Position numbers and translations under genes: made by a program. A stretch of DNA of 64,000 nt from Myxococcales bacterium (GTDB lineage: Bacteria > Myxococcota_A > Polyangia > Haliangiales > Haliangiaceae), in assembly GCA_028287135.1 (NCBI GenBank), contig JAQBQE010000032.1, forward strand, positions 124,001 to 188,000, given 5' to 3'. Position 1 is the stretch's first letter, and each line of letters begins with the position of its first letter. The notes under the pieces were generated by a model that saw nothing but the letters and a program-made list of their open reading frames with translations, searched no databases and was not told where the DNA came from. Positions 24,296 to 34,770 of this stretch are shown here, one piece after another.

Positions 24296-26020
24296 CTAGC
24301 GCACCCCGGGGGACCGTTCGCAGGCGAGCTGGAACTGGTTGAAATCGGTGCCAGAGCACCCCGGATGTGCGTGGGACAACACGAGAACTCCCGCGGTGAT
24401 GGCGAGTAGGCACCCCATGGGGAGGACGAATGCCCCCAGCGGACCAGGGGCCCCGCGGCGCCGGAACCACCAGGCGACGCCGGCGAGGGCCGGGGCCCCG
24501 AGCCCGAGCATCCAGGCAGTGAGCGGGACCGAGGTCGGCAGGAAGCCATTCCAGGCGGCCTCGCGAACCTGGTTCGGCGCGAGGACCAGGACCACCGGGA
24601 GCAAGAGGGCGAGCGGTCCGAGGACTCGTGCCGGGCCGAGCCGGGGCGCAAGTGCCATCACGGCGGCGGGCAAAAGCCAGATCCAGGCGAGCTCGGCCGC
24701 ACCGATCGCGAGCACGACCGACCCGATCACGAGCGGGATCACGGTCGCGATCACGAGGTAGCGCAGCGCTCCGATCCACGGCCGGATCCGGCGCGCGAGC
24801 AGCGTGACGAGCCCGAACGTCCCGGCGACCACGAGGCCGAGCGCGATCTCGTGGCGAACCGGCGCGTGGAGCCACGGTGCCGCGTGATCCGCGGCCGTCA
24901 GGCGCTCGCATGCAACCGTGATCGCGGCGGTCACGGCAAAGCATCCGACCCCGACCAGCGCCCCGAGCCCACCGCGCGCGCGGCTCGTGCGCTGGGACAC
25001 CAGCGAGCCGATCGCGATCGCCGCGAACAGCAGCTCGATCGCGATCAGCAGCCAGCGCGGGATCACGGCGTTCGCAACCACCGGGAGCCAGAAGCCCTCG
25101 GTGCCGTGCGCCGGTGGCGCCGTCGGTAGCAACGCGAGCAGCACGCGGCCGAGCTCGTCGAGACTCGCGCGATGAACGCGACCGAGGCCGTCGGCGCTGG
25201 TGTGGTACGCGAGGTCGATCCAGTCGCCGTCCTGACCGCGGTGGTAGAGGTGCAGCGCGCGGATCCCGCGGCGCGTGAACGGGCCATGGTCCGAGCGCTC
25301 CGCCTGCGGCCACCACCGGCTGACCACGCGATGCGCGAGGGGCGCGCGCAGGATCACGCCCGCGCGATCCGCGGCGTCCGCGATCCAGCGCATCTCGGGT
25401 GTGCCGATCCACCGGCTTGCCCCGTTGATGGTGAGCTCTCCCGAGCCACCGATCAGGTCGAGCGCGATCGCGAAGCTGATCTCCGGGCCGAGCTTCGCGG
25501 CGAGCGCCTCGGCGCCGACCAGACCGATCTCCTCGTTCGCGGTGAACGCCAGGATCACCGGGGTCGTGGGCGGCGTCGCCACCAGAGCGCGCGCGAGCTC
25601 GATCACGACCGCGTCCGCCGCGGCGTTGTCGACGGCTCCGGGACTGTCGCGGACGGTGTCGTAGTGCGCCATCACGAGCACGGCAGCGCCCTGCCGCGGG
25701 CCGAACCGCACGACCAGATTCTCGTCGCTGGTGACCACGCGGTGCGCGGACCGGTACGTCTGACCGAGCACCTCGATCGCCGGCAGGTCCACCGCGCCGA
25801 CCGGCTGACGCTCGACGCTCGCCCCTGCGGCCTGGAGCTCGCGCTCGATGTACGCGGCAGCGCGCCTCGACGCGTCGGTGTCACCGGGCCGCGGCCCGAG
25901 CAGCATCAGCGAACCGACATGACCCATCGCACGGTCGACGTCGATGCTCGGGCCAGGCGCTCCCACGGAGCACGCCGAGCACGCGGCGAGCATCCCGAGG
26001 AGCCACAGCGCGCGGCTCAC
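24296..26020 (-). CDS. M28-family metallopeptidase with C-terminal membrane domain
   Basis: A 574-residue protein. The signal has Cys near residue 14 (MLAACSACS). The peptidase part (about 25-290) carries di-zinc motifs: MAHYDTVRDSPGAVDNAAAD (His, Asp), NEEIGLVGAEAL (catalytic Glu) and ALDLIG. About eight hydrophobic helices follow (residues 310-560), as in the Fxna/ERMP1-like peptidases, so the catalytic domain sits on the outer face of a membrane. The GTG start overlaps the hisC stop by 4 nt (GTGA), which places it in the his operon; a link to histidine synthesis is not evident. Confidence 0.82.
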   Translation of the reverse strand: MSRALWLLGMLAACSACSVGAPGPSIDVDRAMGHVGSLMLLGPRPGDTDASRRAAAYIERELQAAGASVERQPVGAVDLPAIEVLGQTYRSAHRVVTSDENLVVRFGPRQGAAVLVMAHYDTVRDSPGAVDNAAADAVVIELARALVATPPTTPVILAFTANEEIGLVGAEALAAKLGPEISFAIALDLIGGSGELTINGASRWIGTPEMRWIADAADRAGVILRAPLAHRVVSRWWPQAERSDHGPFTRRGIRALHLYHRGQDGDWIDLAYHTSADGLGRVHRASLDELGRVLLALLPTAPPAHGTEGFWLPVVANAVIPRWLLIAIELLFAAIAIGSLVSQRTSRARGGLGALVGVGCFAVTAAITVACERLTAADHAAPWLHAPVRHEIALGLVVAGTFGLVTLLARRIRPWIGALRYLVIATVIPLVIGSVVLAIGAAELAWIWLLPAAVMALAPRLGPARVLGPLALLLPVVLVLAPNQVREAAWNGFLPTSVPLTAWMLGLGAPALAGVAWWFRRRGAPGPLGAFVLPMGCLLAITAGVLVLSHAHPGCSGTDFNQFQLACERSPGVR

Positions 26021-27070
26021 CCCAGTTCCGCGAGCAGCGCGGCGGTCTCCGCCGGCGTCCCGACCGTGATCCGCAGGCAGCTCGCGAGCGGGCCCTGGGT
26101 GCCGAACGCGCGCACGGTGATGCCCGCACCGGCGAGCCGCTGCCAGGTCGCCTGCGCATCGGGGAACCGGACGAGCAGGAGGTTGGCTTCGCTCGGGAAC
26201 ACCTCGAGGCCCCGTGCGGTCAGCGCGGCGGCCAGGCGACCGCGCTCGGCGACGACCTCCGCGGCACGCGCGTCACACCACGCGCTCGCGTGCTCGACGA
26301 GAAACTCGGCAGCGCGCTGATCGAGCGCGGACAGGTTGTACGGCGGGCGCACCTTCTCGAGCACGGAGCCGATCGCAGGTGACGAGATCGTGAAGCCGAC
26401 GCGCAGGCCGGCCATCCCGATCTTCGACAGCGTCCGCATCACCACGAGGTTGGGATGGGCAGCGAGGTGCGGGAGATTGGTGACGCCGGAATACGCAACG
26501 TAGGCCTCGTCCGAGACGATCACGGTGTCGCGATGACGAGCCGCGAGCTCGAGCGCAAAGCCCGGCCGCCACATCGTGCCGGTCGGGTTGTTCGGCAGGG
26601 CGAGGAAGATCACCGACGGGCGATGCGCATCGACCGCACGCATCAGTGCGAGCTCGTCGATCTCGAACCGCGAGGTCAGCGGGACCTCGACGAGATCGAG
26701 GCCACGCGCGACCGCGGCGAGCCGGTAGTAGACGAACGACGGCACCGGATACAGGATCGGTCCCGCGAACGCGGCACACAGCAGCGCGATCAGCTCGTCG
26801 GATCCGTTGCCGAACACGAGCTGATCACCCTGGACGCCGAGCTGCTTCGCGATGACGGTCCGCAGGCGCGCCGCGCGCGGATCGGGGTAGCGCTCGAGCG
26901 CGACGTCGGCGAGCGCACCCGCGAGCTCTGCCCGGAGCTCGCGCGGCATCCCGTAGGGCAGCTCGTTCGCATCGAGCTTGGCGATGATCCGCGGTGGCTG
27001 CGGCACGTGATACGCGGCGCTGCCTCGGAGGGCGGCCGGGACGCGGGTGGCGAGTGGCCCGAGCTCGTGG

Positions 27071-27078
<8 letters not shown>
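26017..27078 (-). CDS. hisC: histidinol-phosphate aminotransferase
   Basis: A 353-residue fold-type I PLP enzyme that transaminates imidazole-acetol phosphate to histidinol phosphate. Motifs: [11 protein letters not shown] (N-terminal HisC signature), [30 protein letters not shown] and the PLP lysine Lys219 in [16 protein letters not shown]. The GTG start (27078) overlaps the hisD stop by 8 nt, and the stop overlaps the next gene by 4 nt, so the three genes are probably translationally coupled. Related aromatic or cobalamin-type aminotransferases are alternatives, but the hisD neighbour settles it. Confidence 0.95.
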
Positions 27079-28342
<1,264 letters not shown>

Positions 28343-28385
28343 GACCGCAGCATCGCATGCCGGCGGCCGCCGAGCAGCGGCTCCG

Positions 28386-28754
28386 CTACTTGAGGACGAC
28401 GACGCAGACGTGATTCTCGGCGGCCGCCGGCGTGCGCAGACATGCGTCCATCTGGCCATCCGGACACACCTGCGCGATCTCCTGGCTGCACGGCGGCCCG
28501 CTGGTGGCGTCGGCCGCGACGCAGCCGTGGACCGTGGTGAGCGGCGGCTGCGCGAGGCAGCCGTCCTTCATGCCGTCACCGCACTCGAGGGCGATCTCCT
28601 GCGAGCACGGGACGTCCGCGGCCTGTGGGTTCGCGGTCGAGTCGTTCGGGGTGGTCGTCGTGGTCGTGGTCGTGTCGGGCTTCTTCCCGCCGCCGCAACC
28701 GAGACCAGCAGCCAGTGCGAGCGCGCCCGCGAGGATCATCGTGTGGAGCTTCAT
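28386..28754 (-). CDS. small lipoprotein with two Cys-rich repeats
   Basis: A 122-residue protein. The signal ends at lipobox AAGLGC, followed by KKPD and eight consecutive Thr. Two copies of a unit then appear: [19 protein letters not shown] and [19 protein letters not shown], about 40 residues apart, each followed by a further Cys (VHGCV, NHVCV). They look like disulfide-stabilised internal duplicates. Function unknown. The start could also be a GTG at 28772, which has a TAAGCA -10-like hexamer just upstream. It lies 43 bp upstream of hisD on the same strand. Confidence 0.6.
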   Translation of the reverse strand: MKLHTMILAGALALAAGLGCGGGKKPDTTTTTTTTPNDSTANPQAADVPCSQEIALECGDGMKDGCLAQPPLTTVHGCVAADATSGPPCSQEIAQVCPDGQMDACLRTPAAAENHVCVVVLK

Positions 28755-28789
28755 GCAGGTGAAACGAGCCACGCGCCGAATGCTTACAG

Positions 28790-29539
28790 CTATTTGATCG
28801 GCTTGTTCGGCGGCTTCTTCGATTTGGGCTTCGGATCGGTCTTCGGATCGGTCTTCGGATCTGGCGCCGGGTCGAGCTCGGTCGGCTCGATCTTCTTCTC
28901 CGGGATCTTCACCTTCGTCGAGTCGTAGTGGTCGAGGTTCGCCTTGGGGTTGTCGGGATCGTAGGTGTCCTCGACCGCGTCACCCTTTGCCGGCCGGTCC
29001 TCGGGTCCCGGAGGCAGCGGCCCCTCGAGCGAGCCGCCCGGCAGCTTCGACGGAAACCGATCGCCATAGCTCTCCACCATCGACGAGGGAACGCTGGTCC
29101 GGCCCTGCCCGCCGACCTTGACGACGTACTTCGTCGACGGCCACATCACCCAGGCCTCGCCGGGTCCGGTGATCGTGAGCGCGCGCACACCCTCGATCTT
29201 GGTCTCGTCGACCTGGTAACCCTTCTCCTGGGCGAGCCGGCGTACGAGCTTTACCGTCTCGCGAACGACGCCGTCGGGCTTCTCGTATCTCGTGACCGTG
29301 ACGTTGACGAGATCCTTGTCCTCGATGCGACCGCGCTTCTCCGCTTCATTCGTGATGTAGCTCGCGCTGAACGCCTCGCCCTTGTTGCCGTCGATCCAGA
29401 CCTCGACATCGAGCAGGGGTCCCTGGAACCGCCGGAACTTCCACGAGCCGACATCTGCCTCGACAACGCCACGTGCTGGCACCGGCGGACTTCCGCCACA
29501 TGCGGAGGCAAGGACGACTGCAACCAGAACAGATCGCAT
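28790..29539 (-). CDS. lipoprotein of unknown function with charged C-terminal tail
   Basis: A 249-residue lipoprotein (lipobox VLASAC). The central part is a mixed alpha/beta domain ([40 protein letters not shown]) and the last 60 residues are Asp/Pro/Lys-rich with a short repeat ([16 protein letters not shown]), probably disordered or wall-associated. I recognise no family. A TACGAT hexamer ends 8 bases before the ATG. It is divergent from metK, with 64 bp between the start codons, and the Cys-repeat lipoprotein follows by 35 bp. Confidence 0.55.
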   Translation of the reverse strand: MRSVLVAVVLASACGGSPPVPARGVVEADVGSWKFRRFQGPLLDVEVWIDGNKGEAFSASYITNEAEKRGRIEDKDLVNVTVTRYEKPDGVVRETVKLVRRLAQEKGYQVDETKIEGVRALTITGPGEAWVMWPSTKYVVKVGGQGRTSVPSSMVESYGDRFPSKLPGGSLEGPLPPGPEDRPAKGDAVEDTYDPDNPKANLDHYDSTKVKIPEKKIEPTELDPAPDPKTDPKTDPKPKSKKPPNKPIK

Positions 29540-29565
29540 CCGCTATATCGTACCTGTTATCCGTG

Positions 29566-29594
29566 TTGACAGCGGCGAGCCGTCGCTGAATAGT
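29566..29594 (+). promoter_or_regulatory. predicted metK sigma70-type promoter
   Basis: A perfect TTGACA -35 (29566-29571), a 17-bp spacer and AATAGT -10 (29589-29594). The expected start of transcription falls 3-4 bases before the metK ATG at 29604, which leaves no room for a ribosome-binding site or a SAM riboswitch. Confidence 0.65.
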
Positions 29595-29603
29595 CCCCGC
29601 CAA

Positions 29604-30884
29604 ATGGCGAGCCATCTGTTCTCCTCTGAATCCGTCACCGAAGGCCACCCCGACAAACTGTGCGATCAGGTGTCCGACGCGATCGTCGACGCCTGCCTGG
29701 CCGCCGACCCCAACAGCCGCGTGGCGTGTGAGGCCGTCGCGAAGACGGGCTTCGTGCTGCTCGCTGGTGAGATCACGACCAAGGCGCAGCTCGACTACCA
29801 GACCCTCGTTCGCGGCGTCGTTCGCGACATCGGGTTCGTGGGCTCGGATACCGGCTTCGATGCAGACACGTGCGCCGTCATGGTGTCCGTCGCTCAGCAG
29901 TCTCCTGACATCGCGCAGGGCGTGGATCGTGGCGACGTCGCGAAGCAGGGCGCAGGCGATCAGGGCCTGATGTTCGGTTACGCGTGCGACGAGACCAAGG
30001 AGCTCATGCCGATGCCGATCCAGCTCGCGCATCAGCTCGCGTTCCGGCTCGCCGAGGTGCGGAAGAAGAAGACCAAGGGTGTCGACTGGCTACGCCCCGA
30101 CGGCAAGACCCAGGTCTCGGTCCGTTACGAGGACGGCGAGATCACGGGCGTCGAGGCGATCGTCGTCTCGACCCAGCACAACGAGTCGGTCAAGCAGAAG
30201 ACGCTCGAGGAAGCGATCCGCGAGCTCGTCATCAAGCCGATCGTCCCGGCCAAGCTGATCACGAACAAGACCAAGTTCCACGTCAACCCGACCGGCCGCT
30301 TCGTCATCGGTGGCCCGCACGGTGACGCCGGTGTCACCGGTCGCAAGATCATCGTCGACACCTACGGCGGTTACGCTCGCCACGGTGGCGGCGCGTTCTC
30401 GGGCAAGGATCCGAGCAAGGTCGACCGCTCGGCCGCGTACTACGCGCGCTACATCGCGAAGCACGTCGTGGCCGCGGGCCTCGCGCGCCGTTGCGAAGTG
30501 CAGTTCGCCTACGCGATCGGTGTTGCAGAGCCGGTCTCGATGCTCGTCGACACGTTCGGCACGGGCACGGTCTCCGACGACAAGCTGACCAAGGCCGTGC
30601 TCGCGACGTTCGACGCACGCCCCGGCATGCTGATCCAGGAGCTCGACCTCCGCCGGCCGATCTTCCGCCAGACCGCCGCGTACGGCCACTTCGGCCGCGA
30701 CGGCTTCTCGTGGGAGAAGACGCCGCTGATCGAGAAGCTGCGTGACGCCGCGGGTGCGCGCAACGGCCAGCACGCCAACGTGGCGCTCAACGGCAACGGT
30801 CACGGCAAGACCAACGGCAAGACCGCGAAGAAGCCGGCCCCGGCGAAGAAGACCGGCAAGTCGTCCGCTGTCGCGCGCGCCTGA
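29604..30884 (+). CDS. metK: S-adenosylmethionine synthase
   Basis: A 426-residue enzyme that makes S-adenosylmethionine from methionine and ATP. Motifs: [20 protein letters not shown] (N-terminal ATP/Mg), [15 protein letters not shown] (signature 1), [20 protein letters not shown] (signature 2, P-loop-like) and [18 protein letters not shown]. About 40 extra residues follow the usual end ([12 protein letters not shown]): a Gly/Asn/Lys/Ala-rich tail ([20 protein letters not shown]) like those on histone-H1-type proteins. The ATG at 29604 is fixed by [14 protein letters not shown] and by the promoter just upstream. Confidence 0.97.
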   Translation: MASHLFSSESVTEGHPDKLCDQVSDAIVDACLAADPNSRVACEAVAKTGFVLLAGEITTKAQLDYQTLVRGVVRDIGFVGSDTGFDADTCAVMVSVAQQSPDIAQGVDRGDVAKQGAGDQGLMFGYACDETKELMPMPIQLAHQLAFRLAEVRKKKTKGVDWLRPDGKTQVSVRYEDGEITGVEAIVVSTQHNESVKQKTLEEAIRELVIKPIVPAKLITNKTKFHVNPTGRFVIGGPHGDAGVTGRKIIVDTYGGYARHGGGAFSGKDPSKVDRSAAYYARYIAKHVVAAGLARRCEVQFAYAIGVAEPVSMLVDTFGTGTVSDDKLTKAVLATFDARPGMLIQELDLRRPIFRQTAAYGHFGRDGFSWEKTPLIEKLRDAAGARNGQHANVALNGNGHGKTNGKTAKKPAPAKKTGKSSAVARA

Positions 30885-30903
30885 TCCACGACAACGTTCG
30901 ACG

Positions 30904-30936
30904 ACAAGCCGACCTTCGGGTCGGCTTGTTTCGTTT
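30904..30936 (+). terminator. Rho-independent terminator after metK
   Basis: ACAAGCCGACC-TTCG-GGTCGGCTTGT (30904-30929) is a perfect 11-bp stem with a TTCG tetraloop, followed by TTCGTTT. It starts 20 bp past the metK stop. Confidence 0.9.
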
Positions 30937-31074
30937 CGGATGGTTGCCGGCGCGCCCTGACATTTCCGTCGCGGCCGCTTCCAGGTGCAGCGATCAGGTC
31001 GCCTCAGGATTGTGAGGCGGTGGCACCGCCTTTCGCGCGCTTGCGAGGGCACACCGAGTGCACTGTGGGACTGG

Positions 31075-32046
31075 ATGCGCCCCAGCCTTCGCCGCACGCT
31101 GATTGATCTCGTCGTCGCCGCGGCTCCGCTGGTCGCGACCGGCTGTCTGTCGGAGCACGATCGATGCTGGGACGATCGCGAGCGCAGCGTGCGCCTGCCC
31201 GAGCCACCACCGGCGGACCTCGCCGCCTTCGTCGATGCCTGCGAGGCCGACGAGGCGACGTGCAACCGGCTGTGCAGCGCGGTGCTCATGCGGTTTGAGC
31301 CGAACCATTCATCGACCAGCTGCGAGGTCAGCCACGATGCGACCGGGCACACGGTCGTCGTCGGTTACGAGGTCTCGACCAATGCGAGTGGATGCCCCAT
31401 ACCGGGACGGCGTCCTGCAGGGCTCGCGCGCGCGAGGAAGCCGCGCGCCGGACTCGCCGCAACCCACCTCGCCCGCTCCGCCTGGTTCGAGGCTGCGTCG
31501 GTGCACGCGTTCATCGGACTCGCGCGCCAGCTCACCAGGCACGGCGCGCCCGTCGCACTGCGCGACGCAGCGAGGCGCTCGGCGGTCGACGAGGTTCACC
31601 ACGCGCGGTTGATGGGCGACCTCGCGCGCGCTCGCGGCGCCACACCGCCGCCGGTCGAGATCGAGTTGCAGGGCAAGCGCTCGCTCGAATCGATCGCGAT
31701 CGAGAACGCGACCGAAGGTGTCGTCGGGGAGACATGGGCTGCGCTGATCGCGTTCTGGCAGGCTCGCCACGCGGCCGATCCCACGGTCCGTGCCACCTAC
31801 GCGAAGATCGCCGAGGACGAGCTGCGGCATGCCGAGCTCTCGATCGAGATCGATGCGTGGGTCCGCACGAAGCTGCGACCCGCCGCTCGGTGCCGGGTCG
31901 ACGCTGCGCGTGCACGTGCGATCCGCCGGCTGTCGCGTGGTGTTGGCGCGCGGATCCCGGCTGCGCTCGTCGGCGAGCTCGGCATGCCCGATGCGACGGC
32001 GATGCGGAAGCTGTTCACCGACGCTCGCGCCCGCGCCTGGCTCTGA
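31075..32046 (+). CDS. lipoprotein with ferritin-like di-iron domain
   Basis: A 323-residue protein. The N-terminal hydrophobic stretch with VATGC suggests a lipoprotein. Residues 45-110 are Cys-rich (CEADEATCNRLCSAVLMRF). From about residue 128 a four-helix ferritin-like bundle carries iron-ligand motifs: SAWFEAASVHAFIGLA, VDEVHHARLMG (ExxH), EGVVGETWAALIAFW and AEDELRHAELSIEI (ExxH). The paired ExxH motifs support a di-iron site, so a ferroxidase or oxidative-stress role outside the cytoplasm is possible. The start at 31075 precedes the signal; upstream codons look non-coding. The 198 bp after it (32047-32245) hold nothing I can identify. Confidence 0.75.
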   Translation: MRPSLRRTLIDLVVAAAPLVATGCLSEHDRCWDDRERSVRLPEPPPADLAAFVDACEADEATCNRLCSAVLMRFEPNHSSTSCEVSHDATGHTVVVGYEVSTNASGCPIPGRRPAGLARARKPRAGLAATHLARSAWFEAASVHAFIGLARQLTRHGAPVALRDAARRSAVDEVHHARLMGDLARARGATPPPVEIELQGKRSLESIAIENATEGVVGETWAALIAFWQARHAADPTVRATYAKIAEDELRHAELSIEIDAWVRTKLRPAARCRVDAARARAIRRLSRGVGARIPAALVGELGMPDATAMRKLFTDARARAWL

Positions 32047-32245
32047 CGGATTCAGGTCGGGGCGACGCGTCTATCACAGCACCTCGTCGCCGCGTACGCC
32101 GAGCGTCGCGCTGCTGACCGTGCCACTCGCCGCAACCGTTCGCAGGACCGGCGATGACGTCGACGATCTGTCCGCATGCACGATCACCACAGCCCCGTGC
32201 ACCCCGCCGTCGCCGCTCGTCAGGTGCCGCCGCATGGGCGATCGC

Positions 32246-33667
32246 TCAAGGGGCGATGCTGACGGTGTGCTTGAGATTGTTAAATCCGGTAGCGGCTTCC
32301 CATGTGTCGGTGTTGGCCAGCTGAATCGCGTACTCGGGACGATCGCGCAGCGACGCTTGCGGATCAGGCAGGTGCAGCAGCACTGCGTACGATCCTGCGA
32401 CCATGTCCGCCGGAAGCGTCAAAGTCTCGTTGATCGTCACCGTCTGATTCGCCAACCACAAGCGCGGATCGGTTGCGAGCTTGACGCGGTAGACTGCGTC
32501 GCTGTCCATCGTACGGAACACCAGCTCCGCGGAGCGACTGTTGAACGGTGCAGCCCATCCCTCGTTTTGCACCTCGAGAATCAGTGCGAAACCACCGCCT
32601 GGCTTGGCAGTGCTGGAAAAGGCGCCGGTCTTCAGAACAAAGCGATAGCCAAGCTTTTGCTCGACGTCCGCGAAGCAGCCCTGGGTTCTCCAGTTGTTCA
32701 GTACGGTCTGGTTATAGTCCAGGTTCAAGTAGGACCAGTGGAACCTGGCCATCTCCGTCAAGGCGCTCGGACACGCGCTGCGCGGCGCCTGGTAGGCGCA
32801 GGTTTCACCCCCGGATGCCACGTAGTTGGTCTCGGCTTCCAGGTAGGGGAACTCGACCGACGGATTGATATACGTTCCGTAATCGGATGGATTGGACAAG
32901 AAGCAATCGTTGTGATGTCCGAGGCGTGCCTTGGCCGAACCGTTGAAGGCCTCGCCGCTGGTCAGTGCGGTTGCGCTATAGAGCTTCGTCTTGAACAGAG
33001 GCATGCGCAGCTGCACCATACGGTCGGAAGGCACCACCTCGAGTAGCTTGTCGACGACGGATTTGCGGTCGGCAATGTTGTTCGCCGACATGTTGTAGCT
33101 GTCGCCATAGTTCTGGGTGTTGCCCCACTCACCCCAGCTGCCGATCAAACCGGCCTGCACGACGGCGATGACATCCGCGTTGCCGGCAAGGTACGGAGCG
33201 AGCTGGGTCAAATGCGTGTTGACCATGGAAGGCGTGGCGTCGACCGGAGAATTGTTATCGTTGTATGCGAAACGGACGATCGCTTTCAGTCCCGCCTTGC
33301 GCACCGTATCCATTTGCTGCTGGAACAGATTGAGTGTGGACTGGCTGATCGGGGAGCTCACGAAGTTCCTGAGGTAGAACACGCACAACATCAGCGACTC
33401 GCCGTCTGCAGTGCGGAAGTTGGTCAGCTGAGTCTGGTTGAGAGGAGTCTCGCAGCCAACGTGACGGTAAAAACCGCGCTCAGGATTGGCGATCGTCGCA
33501 GTGCTAGCCGTGTAGGAAACCGGATCCCCCGGCGCGTCGGCATCGATCGCGTCGGGCGGTGCATCCGGATCGATGGCCGGAGCGTCGACCGAGCTGCTAG
33601 CACGACCGCCGCACGCGGCGAACGCGACGACAGCAGCGCCAAAGATAGCCCGACGAAGGTGCCCCAT
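32246..33667 (-). CDS. secreted DUF4874/DUF4832 lipoprotein
   Basis: A 473-residue protein with lipobox VAFAAC and a short Asp/Ala/Pro linker (DAPAIDPDAPPDAIDADAPG). Residues 55-230 match DUF4874 (TIANPERGFYRHVGCETPL, VIAVVQAGLIGSWGEWGNTQ), a TIM-barrel-like, glycosidase-related domain. The C-terminal part matches DUF4832 (NEGWAAPFNSRSAELVFRTM, LLHLPDPQASLRDRPEYAIQ). A polysaccharide-related role is inferred. The body of the gene is clearly more AT-rich than its neighbours, with hand counts of 52-58 % G+C in two 60-bp lines against 68 % at 45421-45480, which suggests transfer. The signal/linker has local style. 190 bp upstream is featureless. Confidence 0.8.
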   Translation of the reverse strand: MGHLRRAIFGAAVVAFAACGGRASSSVDAPAIDPDAPPDAIDADAPGDPVSYTASTATIANPERGFYRHVGCETPLNQTQLTNFRTADGESLMLCVFYLRNFVSSPISQSTLNLFQQQMDTVRKAGLKAIVRFAYNDNNSPVDATPSMVNTHLTQLAPYLAGNADVIAVVQAGLIGSWGEWGNTQNYGDSYNMSANNIADRKSVVDKLLEVVPSDRMVQLRMPLFKTKLYSATALTSGEAFNGSAKARLGHHNDCFLSNPSDYGTYINPSVEFPYLEAETNYVASGGETCAYQAPRSACPSALTEMARFHWSYLNLDYNQTVLNNWRTQGCFADVEQKLGYRFVLKTGAFSSTAKPGGGFALILEVQNEGWAAPFNSRSAELVFRTMDSDAVYRVKLATDPRLWLANQTVTINETLTLPADMVAGSYAVLLHLPDPQASLRDRPEYAIQLANTDTWEAATGFNNLKHTVSIAP

Positions 33668-33857
33668 GACCTACGTGGTACCTCGTATTGAATCCGATTA
33701 CGCCGGTCACACCCTAACCACTCCTCGCAGGGACGCTCGCCACTGATCGCGAGCTGTGATCTGCTGGTGAACCGAGACTCTGGATCTGATTGGGCCTTCC
33801 CAGGTCTCAATCATTGTTGGCTGCACCGCTCCTCGGATCCGGCAGCTGGACGCCGAG

Positions 33858-34310
33858 CTAGCGAAGCTGCTGCAGGCGCTGCTCGAGCGCTGCGCCATCG
33901 CGATCGGTCTCCGCGCGCATGCCGTAGTAGACCTTGGGACCGCGCGGATCATCCGGGATCGTCAGCTTGAGGTCGAACGGCTTGGGGCCATCGACCTTCT
34001 CGATCGTGTACACACTCGTGACCTCGGTCTTGGTCTCGTGCAGCTTGAACGTGATCGCGTTGTCCCTGACCTTGAACGAGAACAGCTCGAACGTGCCCTT
34101 GTACAGGGTGCGGTCCTGGAACACGCCGCCGCCCATGTTCGGCACGAAGCGGTAGACGTGGAGCTTGTCGCGATCGGTCTCCGGCATCTTGTCGAGCCAG
34201 TTGCGATCGATCAGCAGGCTTCGCGCATCGGAGGCGGAGACCTGGGTCGAGCTCTGAGAGGAGCACGCCGCGAGGGTCGCGACGGCGAGAAGGCCGAGCA
34301 TGGTGCGCAT
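33858..34310 (-). CDS. small lipoprotein of unknown function
   Basis: A 150-residue lipoprotein (lipobox TLAAC, SSQSSTQ linker). The mature part is a probable lipocalin-like or beta-sandwich fold with alternating strands (FELFSFKVRDNAITFKLHET, VTSVYTIEKVDGPKPFDLKL). A TAGGGT hexamer (34322-34317) ends 7 bases before the ATG, so it may have its own leaderless transcript, although the Roadblock gene lies 28 bp upstream on the same strand. No family is recognised. Confidence 0.55.
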   Translation of the reverse strand: MRTMLGLLAVATLAACSSQSSTQVSASDARSLLIDRNWLDKMPETDRDKLHVYRFVPNMGGGVFQDRTLYKGTFELFSFKVRDNAITFKLHETKTEVTSVYTIEKVDGPKPFDLKLTIPDDPRGPKVYYGMRAETDRDGAALEQRLQQLR

Positions 34311-34338
34311 GCCCGAACCCTAGCAACGATTCGCGCGA

Positions 34339-34713
34339 TCAGGCAGCGAGGATCCGCAGCGCACCTTCGGCGCCACGGCTGAGCTGACGTCGGCGCGACT
34401 CCGCCGTACCGCCAACCGCGCAGACCAGGAGCTCGGATCCGTCGATCTCGACCTTCATCATCTGCACCTGCCAGGCGTTACCGGCACCGAGCAGCGTTCC
34501 GCTGAACTCCTTGATCCGCGGTCCGACGAGCACCATCCGCGCCGCCACCTCGTCGCACGCGAACGTGTCCCCCGACGAGGCGAGCGGCAGGCCGTCGCCA
34601 TCTGCGACCACCATGGCCTCGATCCGTCCATCCTCGCAGCACGAGGCGAGCTGGTAGCTGAGAGCCTGGGTAACGGTGGTGGCGCGACGGCGCCGGCGTT
34701 CGTGGGTGCGCAT
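34339..34713 (-). CDS. Roadblock/LC7-like protein
   Basis: A 124-residue protein. After a basic N-terminus (RTHERRRRRATTV) the sequence IEAMVVADGDGLPLASSGDT, then MVLVGPRIKEFSGTLLG and KVEIDGSELLVCAVGGTAES, follows the beta-alpha-beta-beta layout of Roadblock/LC7 domains, which in Myxococcota commonly partner small Ras-like GTPases (MglB regulating MglA in polarity control). No GTPase gene is adjacent. It is divergent from the S9 peptidase, with 57 bp between the start codons. Confidence 0.7.
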   Translation of the reverse strand: MRTHERRRRRATTVTQALSYQLASCCEDGRIEAMVVADGDGLPLASSGDTFACDEVAARMVLVGPRIKEFSGTLLGAGNAWQVQMMKVEIDGSELLVCAVGGTAESRRRQLSRGAEGALRILAA

Positions 34714-34770
34714 TTAATGATCGTCCCAACCCCGGAGGCCGATCACAAACTTTCGGCATAAGCTGCTCGC

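Noticed and set aside
29540..29603. SAM riboswitch upstream of metK
   Set aside because: The predicted transcription start is only 3-4 bases before the ATG, which leaves no room for a leader structure.
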